Notes: generated by a model from the letters alone, not told the origin. 40,872 bases of DNA from Desulfotignum sp. (GCA_011389575.1 JAABUB010000023.1:1-40872); one strand, 5' to 3'. Shown: positions 24,728 through 33,347, counted from the stretch's first letter. Numbers and translations are program-made.

Positions 24728-25843
24728 ATGACCATATCATCTAAAGATACTGCAATTCTGGAAAATCTGTCCAATTCTTATGTCCCGTATGAAAAAGCAA
24801 AGACGGAAAAAGAGGATGCTTTGGGCCAGGAGGCGTTTTTGACCATGCTGGTGGCACAGCTGGAAAACCAGGATCCTTTGAACCCCATGGAAGGAACAGA
24901 TTTTTCCGCCCAGCTGGCCCAGTTTTCCCAGCTGGAACAATTGATCCATATGAACAAATCAATGGACAGCCTGACTGGGTCGTTCTCTGACAAATCCGGT
25001 GCCAATGCTGTGGATTTTATCGGCAAACAGGTAACCGGCAATGTGAATTCCCTTGAGGTGGAGCAGGGATTTGCCAGCGGCGGGGTATATAATCTGGCAG
25101 AACCTTCTGATGTGATAATCACCATAACCAACAACCAGGGAAAAACCGTTAAAACCATTGTTCAGGGCCAGCAGGAAGCAGGTACCCATTCGATTTCCTG
25201 GGATGGAAAAGACAGCCAGGGAAAACAGGTGGCAGACGGATCCTATACCTATTCCGTGAGTGCCAATTCCGGGTTCGGGTTCACTGATATCCCGGCCGAG
25301 GTATCAGGTGTTGTTGAGGGGATTGCCTATAAAAACGGGAATCCCTATCTGGTGGTCCAGGGTGCCATGTTATCTCCTGATGCAGTAACCTTTGTTGCAG
25401 GCAACGGCGCTGAAACAGAGAGCAGCACTGGCAATGAGTCCATACTTGGATATCTGGGCCAGACCATCACTTCGGACAAACCCGTGGTGCAGGTTGAAAA
25501 CAGTATGGTTTCCGGGACAGGACTTGGGTTTGCGCTGGAAGCACAGGAAGCTGCCAGTGTGCATATCATGGATGGATATGGCCAGATTGTGCGCACCATT
25601 GACCTTGCGGCCGAAGATACCGGGGAGGGCGACAATACTGTAGACTGGGACGGCCTGTCAGATACAGGCGATCCAGTGCCTGACGGGTTGTACTACTATG
25701 GTGTTGACACCGCTTCCCAAACCGCATCTGCAACAGTTTCCGGAGAAGTATCCGGCATTGAAAATATTAATAATATCCAGTACCTTGTGCTGGAAAATAA
25801 CGGGAGATTGATTTCTCCCTCAACCATAACCGGCATTAATTGA
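24728..25843 (+). CDS. flgD: Hook capping/scaffold protein FlgD with two Ig-like modules
   Basis: A 371-residue protein needed for hook polymerisation. The N-terminal FlgD core is plain: ALGQEAFLTMLVAQLENQDPLNPMEGTDFSAQLAQFSQLEQL (about 32-73). A FlgD-type Ig domain follows (about 110-225; NNQGKTVKTI, GTHSISWDGKDSQGKQVADGSYTYSV). Another copy lies at about 250-360 (DGYGQIVRTIDL, NTVDWDGLSDTGDPVPDGLYYYGV). Typical FlgD has one such module and about 220-240 residues. The ATG at 24728 has AAAGGAG 7 nt upstream; a GTG at 24704 lies before the site. It is followed 77 nt later by flgE. Confidence 0.92.
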   Translation: MTISSKDTAILENLSNSYVPYEKAKTEKEDALGQEAFLTMLVAQLENQDPLNPMEGTDFSAQLAQFSQLEQLIHMNKSMDSLTGSFSDKSGANAVDFIGKQVTGNVNSLEVEQGFASGGVYNLAEPSDVIITITNNQGKTVKTIVQGQQEAGTHSISWDGKDSQGKQVADGSYTYSVSANSGFGFTDIPAEVSGVVEGIAYKNGNPYLVVQGAMLSPDAVTFVAGNGAETESSTGNESILGYLGQTITSDKPVVQVENSMVSGTGLGFALEAQEAASVHIMDGYGQIVRTIDLAAEDTGEGDNTVDWDGLSDTGDPVPDGLYYYGVDTASQTASATVSGEVSGIENINNIQYLVLENNGRLISPSTITGIN

Positions 25844-25920
25844 CACAGCAGGTTCAACACGACAATACCACAGCATAGGCATGATATTGTTGGGATTACA
25901 TAGAAGATAGGAGAAGCAAT

Positions 25921-28752
25921 ATGTCTTTATCAAGTTCATTGTTCACCGGTACCAGCGGCTTAAAAAATATGGGAAACGGCCTTCAGGTGGTGGGTAACAA
26001 TATCTCCAACCTGAATACCATCGGCTTTAAAAAGGGCAGATCCACATTTGCCGACACCCTGTATGAAAGTGTGGCCACCCAGGCCGGTACCGGGCAAATG
26101 GGCCGGGGCATGGCCCTGGGCAATGTGAGCCAGAATTTTGCCCAGGGTTCATTTGAATCCACCGGCAACACCACCGACCTGTCCATTGGCGGAGATGGAT
26201 TTTTTGTCATGCGCCAGACCAATGAAGAAAACACCTTTTATACCCGGGCCGGCAATTTTCTGTTCAACAAAGATGGCCAGCTGGTGAACCCGGAAGGCTA
26301 TATTGTCCAGGGGTGGGAACTGGATGAGGACACCGGCACTGATGTGGGGGCCATCAGAGATATCGTGCTGGATGCTTTTACCAATCCGCCCAAAAAGAGC
26401 TCAAAAGTTACCGCCATCACCAATCTGGATGCTGATGCCCAAAGCAATTCTGTGGTGCTGGCCAATAACTGGGATGCCGGAGAGGACACCCACATGGCCG
26501 GTACCAATTATGAGTATCTCACCGTTGTCAAGGCCTATGATTCTCTGGGCAGTACCCATGATATCTCCATTTTCTATGACAAAAAATCCGGCACGGAATG
26601 GGAATATATCGTCACCATGAATCCGGAGGAAGACCAGCGCAATGCGGTCCAGGGAACAGACAGCAAGGGGCTGCTGGCCAGGGGGAACGTTACCTTCAGC
26701 CAGAGCAGCGGGGATATCCTCGATCTGACCATGAGTGAGTTTACAGGACGGCTGGGCAATTTCAATGCCAACGGGGTTAACACCGTGGATGCCATAAATT
26801 ATCAGATTCTCAACTCTGAAAAGATGGCCCTGGACGGGTATGGGTTTGCCTTTGAGTTTGACGGGACTGCCTGGGATTTTGTGGATAAGGATGGAGATGA
26901 CAATATCGATGATGATGATAAGCCCACAAACTATAAAAGTGCCACCATCGTGTATTCGGATAACCAGGAAATCCACCTGGCCCTGGCTCCGGATCCCGCA
27001 GACCCGACAGATGTTGATCCGGATATAAAAATTAAACTCGATCAGCCGGCTGTGGCAACCGATTCCCTGGGATTTGACATCAACAACAAAAATGATCTCC
27101 ATGTCCAGGGTATTGAAGGCACCCAGTATTTCGGGGAAACCGCCAATGACAACACCACCCTGGAAATCAATGATCCCAGTGTCATGACCCACGACAGCAA
27201 AGGCCTGGGAATCGTCTGGAATCCGTCCGAGGAAAAATGGTTCTGGAAAAATCCCGTTGCAGCCGATTCTGCAGGCACCTTGATTTCCGGATTGTCTTTG
27301 CAAGATACCGCAGGCAATGCAGTGACCACCACAGCTTCCACCACAGTAGTGGATAATGCCGTTGATATTTCCATGTATGCCCAGGATATCAAACTTCGGT
27401 ATGACACTGCTGCTGCGGCTACCACCAATGGTTGGGATTGGAATGACACGTTGAAACCCGAAGATTTTAACTCCGACCCTGATTTTGTATCGGCCAATGA
27501 TCTCACCTTAAGCGTAGAAGACCCACCAGGTGGAGAAGGGGCAAGGGCTACAAGCACGGCAGGGCCTTTTCCGACACTTCACTGGTTAGGTGATGAATGG
27601 TCCTTGAGTTCTACTAACACTGTTACTTCTCATGGGTTCGGCAATACATACATCAAGTTGGAAATGAGTAGCAGTGACAGTAACAACACCCAGGTTGAGT
27701 TCAATCTCTGGTATGATTCCAGTGCAAATCCATCCACTATAAAATATTCGTTTGGATCTCCTTTGACATCAGCTGCCGGCCAGTCCATAGAGTTTACCAT
27801 CGATCCCACACCGCCCGAAGAATATGCTGATGCTGTGCTGACTACAGCCGGTGTCACAGGATCCGGTGTTGGCATAGATTTTGATGCAGATAATACAAAG
27901 GATTTAACCATAAATCCCAGTGCGGGTGGGGATGCCATTGCAGGTAGCATCTTTGAACTTATGTTTACCACAGATCCGGATGTACCGCCGCCGGAATATG
28001 CCAATGCCACTTTGAAAGGTGACCAGACAGAGGCGATCATTGACCTGGACGGATCCGGCAACGACGATGACAATGATGATATCCGGTTTGTGTTCAATGA
28101 TGACTTGAAGTTCGGGGGCAGCACCCATCCGTATAGTGACAGAAGTGAAATCGATTTTGATATTCTCGGATCCACTGCCTGGACAGAAATGGACAAATCC
28201 GATATCAGCCAGTCCGGATATTTTAATTTTACAACTGATTTTCTCGGCGGGGAGTTCGGGGAAACTGAAAACAAAATCGAGCTGGATTTTGGCAGCGTTT
28301 TCAAAGAGACCAATTTTGTAAATGATTCCCTGTCCACCACACAATTTGCCAAATCCTCTACCACTGTTTTCCAGGATGCGGACGGATATTCCGCAGGGGA
28401 CCTGCAGGGAGTAGATGTGGCATCAGACGGAATTATGACCGGTATCTATTCCAACGGCCAGCTGATTCCTTTGTTCCGGGTCGGGCTTGCCAAGTTTCTG
28501 AACAACTACGGGTTGTCCAACGAGGGGGGGAATCTGTTCAGGGAAACCAGAGAAAGCGGGGCAGCCATCACCAACAAGCCGGGGGAGAACGGTCTGGGCA
28601 CCATTTCTCCCAATTCCCTGGAGATGTCCAATGTGGATATTTCCGAAGAATTCGTGGCCATGATCACCAACCAGCGGGGATTTCAGGCCAATTCCAAAAC
28701 CATTACCACAGTGGATGACATGATGTCCACTGTCATCCAGATGAAACGATAG
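25921..28752 (+). CDS. flgE: Flagellar hook protein FlgE, very large
   Basis: A 943-residue hook subunit, against about 400 in E. coli. The N-terminal rod/hook segment is intact (LFTGTSGLKNMGNGLQVVGNNISNLNTIGFKK) and so is the C-terminus (NSLEMSNVDISEEFVAMITNQRGFQANSKTITT). The added mass is in the surface domains (about 290-780). It contains two acidic EF-hand-like loops (322-333, DKDGDDNIDDDD; 708-717, DLDGSGNDDD) and a diverged internal repeat (PPEEYADAVL at 631, PPPEYANATL at 689). Codon use around 27480-27760 differs from the flanks, with more TTA, AGT and ACT. It is exported by the flagellar type III system. Transcription ends at the 28855 terminator. Confidence 0.93.
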   Translation: MSLSSSLFTGTSGLKNMGNGLQVVGNNISNLNTIGFKKGRSTFADTLYESVATQAGTGQMGRGMALGNVSQNFAQGSFESTGNTTDLSIGGDGFFVMRQTNEENTFYTRAGNFLFNKDGQLVNPEGYIVQGWELDEDTGTDVGAIRDIVLDAFTNPPKKSSKVTAITNLDADAQSNSVVLANNWDAGEDTHMAGTNYEYLTVVKAYDSLGSTHDISIFYDKKSGTEWEYIVTMNPEEDQRNAVQGTDSKGLLARGNVTFSQSSGDILDLTMSEFTGRLGNFNANGVNTVDAINYQILNSEKMALDGYGFAFEFDGTAWDFVDKDGDDNIDDDDKPTNYKSATIVYSDNQEIHLALAPDPADPTDVDPDIKIKLDQPAVATDSLGFDINNKNDLHVQGIEGTQYFGETANDNTTLEINDPSVMTHDSKGLGIVWNPSEEKWFWKNPVAADSAGTLISGLSLQDTAGNAVTTTASTTVVDNAVDISMYAQDIKLRYDTAAAATTNGWDWNDTLKPEDFNSDPDFVSANDLTLSVEDPPGGEGARATSTAGPFPTLHWLGDEWSLSSTNTVTSHGFGNTYIKLEMSSSDSNNTQVEFNLWYDSSANPSTIKYSFGSPLTSAAGQSIEFTIDPTPPEEYADAVLTTAGVTGSGVGIDFDADNTKDLTINPSAGGDAIAGSIFELMFTTDPDVPPPEYANATLKGDQTEAIIDLDGSGNDDDNDDIRFVFNDDLKFGGSTHPYSDRSEIDFDILGSTAWTEMDKSDISQSGYFNFTTDFLGGEFGETENKIELDFGSVFKETNFVNDSLSTTQFAKSSTTVFQDADGYSAGDLQGVDVASDGIMTGIYSNGQLIPLFRVGLAKFLNNYGLSNEGGNLFRETRESGAAITNKPGENGLGTISPNSLEMSNVDISEEFVAMITNQRGFQANSKTITTVDDMMSTVIQMKR

Positions 28753-28780
28753 CCTTATCTTAAAATCATTCTGACTGTTT

Positions 28781-28819
28781 CGGTTGTCAGCAGAATCCTG
28801 GCGGTTTTGCTGACAACCG
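28781..28819 (+). repeat. Perfect 12-bp inverted repeat after flgE
   Basis: CGGTTGTCAGCA (28781-28792) and TGCTGACAACCG (28808-28819) enclose a 15-nt loop. No T-run follows, so it is not a simple terminator. A second small hairpin, GCTGT/ACAGC (28838-28852), stands between it and the terminator stem. It may protect the 3' end of the hook mRNA. Confidence 0.75.
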
Positions 28820-28854
28820 TCAAATACCTGACAAATTGCTGTCCGTAACAGCTG

Positions 28855-28892
28855 CCCGGACCGGTGTTATGTCCGGGTGATTTTTATTTTTT
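28855..28892 (+). terminator. Rho-independent terminator after flgE
   Basis: CCCGGAC (28855-28861) pairs with GTCCGGG (28871-28877) and is followed by a T-rich tract (about 28881-28892). It lies 103 nt after the flgE stop. Confidence 0.82.
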
Positions 28893-28947
28893 CCCCTTCC
28901 TTTCACTTCATGAAATCCTTTGCAAATACAGTGCACACCCCGTATAC

Positions 28948-28975
28948 TTGCCGTTAAATAAAACCATTATATAAT
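28948..28975 (+). promoter_or_regulatory. Sigma-70-type promoter candidate upstream of fliL
   Basis: TTGCCG (28948-28953), a 16-nt spacer and a perfect TATAAT (28970-28975). It lies 26 nt before the sigma-54 element, so fliL may have two promoters. The surroundings are AT-rich. Confidence 0.4.
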
Positions 28976-29000
28976 TATACTTTGCCGGTTGACATCCTGT

Positions 29001-29016
29001 TGGCACAGGGATTGCT
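29001..29016 (+). promoter_or_regulatory. Sigma-54 promoter of the fliL-fliM-flhA block
   Basis: TGGCACAGGGATTGCT is a perfect match to TGGCAC-N5-TTGCW. It lies about 91 nt before the fliL GTG start. Confidence 0.9.
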
Positions 29017-29106
29017 TTTTTATCAGGCAACCCGGTATGTATCTGCTTAAACGGGCAGAGAATCATCAAAAGAACACGTCAATTTTGTTAACCCTCAGGA
29101 GCTGTT

Positions 29107-29715
29107 GTGGTCAAAACGCTTTTAGAAAATACGCACCAGGAACATGGGGACCAGGTTGCAGACCAGCCAAAGACACCCATGGTCCAAAAATTGGCAGCCA
29201 TGCTGCATGTGATTTCAAACATGGGCAGAAAAAAGATGCTCATATTCGGATTTTTGCTGGTAGTGCTCCTGGCTGCCGGCACCTGGCTTTTTTTGTTTGA
29301 TATGCCGGGGGGAGACAAAAAGGAGATGGCAGCACACACTATTGCCCCGGAAGATCTGGCTGAACAGGACCGGGCTTCGACCATGCGCCAGGTAATGGAT
29401 GAAACGGTTTTTGCAGATATCGTTTCCCTGGCACCATTTGAACGCCTGCTGCTCAAAGGCGGTTCCGCCATGGCCCATGTGGATATGAAGCTTGCCCTGG
29501 AATTGATTGACCCGAATGTCCGGCAGCAGCTTGATTTTATGACAGACCGGATTCATGCAATTGTCCAGGAGCAGGTAAAAAGGTTGACCTGGCTTGAACT
29601 GCGGACTCCGGGAGGGAAAATACAGCTCAAATACGATCTGCTCAAACAGATCAATTCCCTTTTTTCCGCACCTGTGGTGAGAAATGTATATTTTACCAAA
29701 TTTTTAATGCGGTGA
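29107..29715 (+). CDS. fliL: Flagellar basal-body protein FliL
   Basis: A 202-residue single-pass membrane protein. A short cytoplasmic N-tail, a membrane helix at about 44-64 (LIFGFLLVVLLAAGTWLFLF) and a periplasmic SPFH-like domain follow each other (SLAPFERLLLKGGSAMAHVDMKLALELID..., ending in NVYFTKFLMR, the usual FliL ending). FliL forms rings around stator units and supports torque and surface sensing. The start is a GTG at 29107, supported by AGGAG 5 nt upstream. The domain is diverged but position before fliM is standard. The last gene of the window appears to encode a second FliL-like domain. Confidence 0.85.
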   Translation: MVKTLLENTHQEHGDQVADQPKTPMVQKLAAMLHVISNMGRKKMLIFGFLLVVLLAAGTWLFLFDMPGGDKKEMAAHTIAPEDLAEQDRASTMRQVMDETVFADIVSLAPFERLLLKGGSAMAHVDMKLALELIDPNVRQQLDFMTDRIHAIVQEQVKRLTWLELRTPGGKIQLKYDLLKQINSLFSAPVVRNVYFTKFLMR

Positions 29716-29722
29716 TGGTATC

Positions 29723-30712
29723 ATGAGTGAAATTTTATCCCAGGATGAAGTAGACAGCCTGCTGGACGGACTGGATTCAGGCGAAGTTGAATCCCGGGCT
29801 GATACTGAGACATCGGTGCAGGTGGAAGGCATTACTTCCTATGATTTCACCAGCCAGGACAAAGTGGTCCGGGCCCGGATGCCCACCTTTGATGTCATTA
29901 ATGAACGGTTGTCGCGGGAGGTACGGGCAACCTTGTCCTCGCTGCTGCAGACCAATGTGGATGTGAGCGCCAACCCCTTTGACAGCCTTAAATTTTCCGA
30001 ATTCATCAGAAGCCTGCCCGTACCCACCAGTCTGCATGTTTTTAAAATGGAGCCTCTGCGGGGGCACGGACTGGTGGTTTTTGAAAGCCAGCTGGTTTAC
30101 AATCTCATAGATACTTTTTTCGGCGGGGAAGCCCTGGGTAAAGCCAGGGTGGAAGGCAGAGAGTTCACCTCCATTGAAGAAGTGATGATCCAGAAGGCTG
30201 TGGTGGCGGTACTCAAAAATATTGAAACCTCCTGGGTGCCCATTGAGCCGGTGAAAACAACTTTGATCCGCTCGGAGATGAATCCCCAGTTCACTGCCAT
30301 CGTACTGCCCACGGATCTGGTGATCGTTACCCGGTTTGAGATTGAACTGGAGCAGGTGGCCGGGAATCTGGTGGTCTGTTATCCCTATTCCATGATCGAG
30401 CCCATGCGCCATAAATTATCATCCGGGGTCCAGGCGGAAATGGAGGAAATTGACACCAACTGGCGCAGGATGATCAAAGAAGTGATCCTCAATTCAGAAA
30501 TATTTTTGCGGATCCAGCTGGGTAAAACAGAGATTACCGGAGAAAAATTATTGTATATGCAGGAAGGGGATGTGATTCAGCTGGACAATGATGCCGGTGA
30601 TCCGCTTTCCTGCTATGTGGACGGGCTTGAAAAACTCAGGGGCTTTATCGGGGTCCAGCGGGGATTTCAAGCGTATAAGATAACAGAAAAAATCACAACA
30701 GAGATTGGGTAA
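29723..30712 (+). CDS. fliM: Flagellar motor switch protein FliM
   Basis: A 329-residue C-ring protein. The N-terminal CheY-P-binding peptide is ILSQDEVDSLLDGL (4-17). The middle CheC-like domain, which binds FliG, follows (about 40-225), and a SpoA domain that pairs with FliN ends the protein (about 245-325, LGKTEITGEKLLYMQEGDVIQLD). The length is typical. It lies 7 nt after fliL and 3 nt before fliN. Its N-terminal peptide is the template for the repeated motif in the gene at 39376. Confidence 0.96.
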   Translation: MSEILSQDEVDSLLDGLDSGEVESRADTETSVQVEGITSYDFTSQDKVVRARMPTFDVINERLSREVRATLSSLLQTNVDVSANPFDSLKFSEFIRSLPVPTSLHVFKMEPLRGHGLVVFESQLVYNLIDTFFGGEALGKARVEGREFTSIEEVMIQKAVVAVLKNIETSWVPIEPVKTTLIRSEMNPQFTAIVLPTDLVIVTRFEIELEQVAGNLVVCYPYSMIEPMRHKLSSGVQAEMEEIDTNWRRMIKEVILNSEIFLRIQLGKTEITGEKLLYMQEGDVIQLDNDAGDPLSCYVDGLEKLRGFIGVQRGFQAYKITEKITTEIG

Positions 30713-30715
30713 GCC

Positions 30716-31075
30716 ATGGTTGATGAAAATGATACTTCCGCCTCTGATGCGGAAGAGCCAACGGAAAAAAGCGAAGACGCGGAAAAAAGTGAAGACCAGG
30801 AAGCACGGGAACTGGATTTTATCCTGGACATTCCTTTGGAACTGTCTGTGGAACTGGGAAAAACCAGAATGCTGGTCAATGACCTGCTGCAGCTGGGGCA
30901 GGGATCCATTATTGAGCTGAACAAACTGGCAGGAGAACCCCTGGAGGTGTATATCAACCGCAAACTCATTGCCCGGGGAGAAGTGGTGGTGGTCAATGAA
31001 AAATTCGGTGTCCGGCTCACAGATGTGATCACCCCCATTGACCGGGTGAAATCCCTGGCATCAGAGAACCAATGA
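30716..31075 (+). CDS. fliN: Flagellar motor switch protein FliN
   Basis: A 119-residue C-ring subunit. An acidic, disordered N-tail (about 1-38) is followed by the SpoA domain (about 40-118): ILDIPLELSVELGKTRMLVNDLLQLGQGSIIELNKLAGEPLEVYINRKLIARGEVVVVNEKFGVRLTDV in pattern. It forms the base of the C ring with FliM and docks the FliH-FliI complex. The tail does not contain the FliM-type CheY-binding motif. The stop overlaps the fliO ATG (ATGA). Confidence 0.95.
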   Translation: MVDENDTSASDAEEPTEKSEDAEKSEDQEARELDFILDIPLELSVELGKTRMLVNDLLQLGQGSIIELNKLAGEPLEVYINRKLIARGEVVVVNEKFGVRLTDVITPIDRVKSLASENQ

Positions 31076-31482
31076 CCGCAGGTTCTGACATATGGATGGC
31101 CTTTGCCAGGACATTCGGCATGCTTTTTATGGTGCTGGCCCTGCTGCTGCTGGGATTATATCTGGTGCGGCGGTTTTCCGGAATAAAAGGGATGAAAAAC
31201 AGCCGGCAGCTGATCCAGGTTCTGGCGGTCCACCATTTGTCTCCCAAGGAAAAACTGGTGCTGGTAAAGGTGATGGAAGAAATTATTCTGATGGGAGTAA
31301 CCCCGGCCAGCATTTCCAGAATTGCCGTGCTGGATAAAAATGCCGATCTGTCTGCTGCGGTGCCCCAAGACAGTGCCGGTTTTTCACAGATCCTGGCCAA
31401 AACCCTGAACCGCGGTATCTTTCGGCCGGATTCCGGAGAAAAACAAAACACCTCGCAAGCCCGGGACCGGCATGATACCTGA
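31072..31482 (+). CDS. fliO: Flagellar biosynthesis protein FliO
   Basis: A 136-residue small membrane protein that assists assembly of the FliP ring of the export gate. One membrane helix at about 13-30 (FGMLFMVLALLLLGLYLV), a basic segment and a SpoA-like beta region (RQLIQVLAVHHLSPKEKLVLVKVMEEIILMGVTPASI). It overlaps fliN at the 5' end and fliP at the 3' end, as is common for this gene. FliO is poorly conserved, so position carries weight here. Confidence 0.85.
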   Translation: MTAGSDIWMAFARTFGMLFMVLALLLLGLYLVRRFSGIKGMKNSRQLIQVLAVHHLSPKEKLVLVKVMEEIILMGVTPASISRIAVLDKNADLSAAVPQDSAGFSQILAKTLNRGIFRPDSGEKQNTSQARDRHDT

Positions 31483-32251
31483 CCGCCTGCATATGCGCCT
31501 ACCGATGCTCACAGCTTTGGTCCTGGTTGTCTGCTTTGCAGGCATACCCACTGATGCTGCGGCAGTCACTTTTCCTGTTCCTTCTCTGGAGTTGAATGTG
31601 ACCACAGCCACGGAACCGGAACAGGTGGCTGTGGTGCTGGAAATTATTCTTCTGCTTACCATCCTTGCCCTGGCACCGGCAATTCTGGTTCTCATGACCC
31701 CTTTTACCCGGCTGGTGGTGGTGTTTCATTTTCTGCGCCAGGCCATGGGTACCCAGACCAGCCCTCCCAACCAGGTAATTATCGGACTGGCCCTGTTCAT
31801 GACTTTTTTTATCATCAGGCCGGTGGGGCTGGAAATTTACAACACATCATTGAACCCCTATCTGGAAAGAGAGATTTCCTTTGATACCGCTGTGGAAATG
31901 GCCCAGAAACCCATTCGAAAATTTCTGCTCATCAATACCAGAGAAGCTGATCTTGCTTTGTTTGTCAAGGAGGCGGAAATCCAGAAACCCGAGACCCGGG
32001 AAAATGTGTCTTTGCTGGTGCTCATTCCCGCCTATGTGATCAGCGAGCTGAAAACCGCCTTTATCATCGGATTTCTTTTATATATCCCCTTTCTTGTCAT
32101 TGACATGGTCACAGCCTCTGTTCTTCTGGCCATGGGCATGATGATGCTGCCGCCCATCATGATATCTTTGCCTTTCAAGCTGATGCTGTTTGTGCTGGTG
32201 GACGGCTGGCATCTGATTTCAGGGTCTTTGTTAAAAAGTTTTGGAGTATAA
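31472..32251 (+). CDS. fliP: Flagellar export gate protein FliP
   Basis: A 259-residue core channel protein of the export gate. A cleavable signal-like N-terminus (about 8-28, MRLPMLTALVLVVCFAGIP...) is typical of FliP. The conserved region begins ILLLTILALAPAILVLMTPFTRLVVVFHFLRQAMGTQ and continues through PPNQVIIGLALFMTFF to the C-terminal helices (GMMMLPPIMISLPFKLMLFVLVDGW). The ATG at 31472 overlaps fliO; an in-frame ATG at 31493 starts the signal itself and is a possible alternative. Confidence 0.95.
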   Translation: MIPDRLHMRLPMLTALVLVVCFAGIPTDAAAVTFPVPSLELNVTTATEPEQVAVVLEIILLLTILALAPAILVLMTPFTRLVVVFHFLRQAMGTQTSPPNQVIIGLALFMTFFIIRPVGLEIYNTSLNPYLEREISFDTAVEMAQKPIRKFLLINTREADLALFVKEAEIQKPETRENVSLLVLIPAYVISELKTAFIIGFLLYIPFLVIDMVTASVLLAMGMMMLPPIMISLPFKLMLFVLVDGWHLISGSLLKSFGV

Positions 32252-32254
32252 GCC

Positions 32255-32524
32255 ATGACACCCGAATTTGTAGTAGAATTTGCCAAGCAGGCCATTATTC
32301 TGACCATTTACCTTTCCATGCCCATGCTGGGGCTGGGGCTTTTGGCCGGTCTTGTGGTCAGTGTCTTCCAGGCCGTCACCCAGATACAGGAAATGACCTT
32401 AACCTTTGTGCCCAAAATCATCGCTGTGTTTTTGGGGCTGCTGTTTGCGGCCCCGTGGATGCTGGAGGAAATCACCTCCTTTACCAGGCGGGTCATCGAG
32501 AACATTCCCCTTTATATCAGATAG
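32255..32524 (+). CDS. fliQ: Flagellar export gate protein FliQ
   Basis: An 89-residue protein with two membrane hairpin helices (about 13-38 and 52-72). The conserved start is TPEFVVEFAKQAIILTIYLSMPMLG, and the loop VFQAVTQIQEMTLTFVPKIIAVF is typical of the family. Four copies wrap the FliP-FliR channel. It lies 3 nt after fliP. Confidence 0.95.
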   Translation: MTPEFVVEFAKQAIILTIYLSMPMLGLGLLAGLVVSVFQAVTQIQEMTLTFVPKIIAVFLGLLFAAPWMLEEITSFTRRVIENIPLYIR

Positions 32525-32552
32525 CAACACCGCATAACTGCAGAAGAAAGAT

Positions 32553-33341
32553 ATGGAAATACTCAACATCATCGATATGGTTCAGTTCAAGACCTTTCTG
32601 ATGGTGTTGATGCGTATCAGCATTGTTTTGTTCATGTTACCCGTATTTTCCTCCAATGCATTTCCTGCCATGCTGAAAGCGGGATTTGCCATGGTCCTGT
32701 CTCTGGTATTGTATACGGTGGTACCCGTGGATCTGACACGATTTCCTGAGGATGCGGTTTCCACCGGACTTATGATCGGTGCTGAAGTCCTTATCGGCCT
32801 GACCCTGGGCCTGTGCCTGCGGATTTTTCTGGGATCCATTCAGCTGGCAGGCCAGATCATCGGATTCCAGATGGGATTTGCCATGATCAATGTGGTGGAT
32901 CCCCAGACCGGGGCCAATGTATCCATCATGGACCAGCTGGGCTATTGGGTGGGTCTGGTGGTTTTTTTGCTCCTCAATGGCCATCATGTGATGATTTCCG
33001 CCCTGGTGGACAGCTTTACACTGGTTCCTTTGGGATTTTTCATGATGGCCCAGCCAATGCTGGCCAAAATGATGGAGTTGATGGCACACCTGTTCTTGCT
33101 GGCCGTAAAAATCGGGGCACCGGTAATAGCAGCCCTGATGTTTGTCAGTGCGGGTTTTGGCCTTGTGGCCAAATTTTCTCCCCAGATGAATGTCATGATT
33201 GTGGCCTTTCCTGTGAAAATTATTGTGGGCTTGTTTTTATTCGGCCTGTCCCTTGAAATTATTGCCATTGTCACCAGGGATTATATCCCGGAATTCAAAA
33301 AAATACTCATGTACCTGCTGTTGTTTGCCGGTGGAGGGTAA
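32553..33341 (+). CDS. fliR: Flagellar export gate protein FliR
   Basis: A 262-residue polytopic gate protein with about six hydrophobic helices. It has the family segments FLMVLMRISIVLFMLPVFSSNAFPAMLKAGFAMVLSL, GLTLGLCLRIFLGSIQLAGQIIGFQMGFAMINVVDPQTG, and LGFFMMAQPMLAKM. One copy completes the FliP5-FliR1 pore. It is followed 6 nt later by flhB. Confidence 0.95.
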   Translation: MEILNIIDMVQFKTFLMVLMRISIVLFMLPVFSSNAFPAMLKAGFAMVLSLVLYTVVPVDLTRFPEDAVSTGLMIGAEVLIGLTLGLCLRIFLGSIQLAGQIIGFQMGFAMINVVDPQTGANVSIMDQLGYWVGLVVFLLLNGHHVMISALVDSFTLVPLGFFMMAQPMLAKMMELMAHLFLLAVKIGAPVIAALMFVSAGFGLVAKFSPQMNVMIVAFPVKIIVGLFLFGLSLEIIAIVTRDYIPEFKKILMYLLLFAGGG

Positions 33342-33347
33342 TCAAAG

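Larger units (their letters stand above)
28753..29106. other. Intergenic region between flgE and fliL
   Basis: 354 nt without a credible gene. It holds three consecutive hairpins (the last one the terminator), a sigma-70-like promoter, a direct repeat TATACTT(T)GCCG(G)TT at 28943 and 28976 (33 bp apart), and the sigma-54 promoter at 29001-29016. It separates the late-middle block from the switch/export block. Confidence 0.7.
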
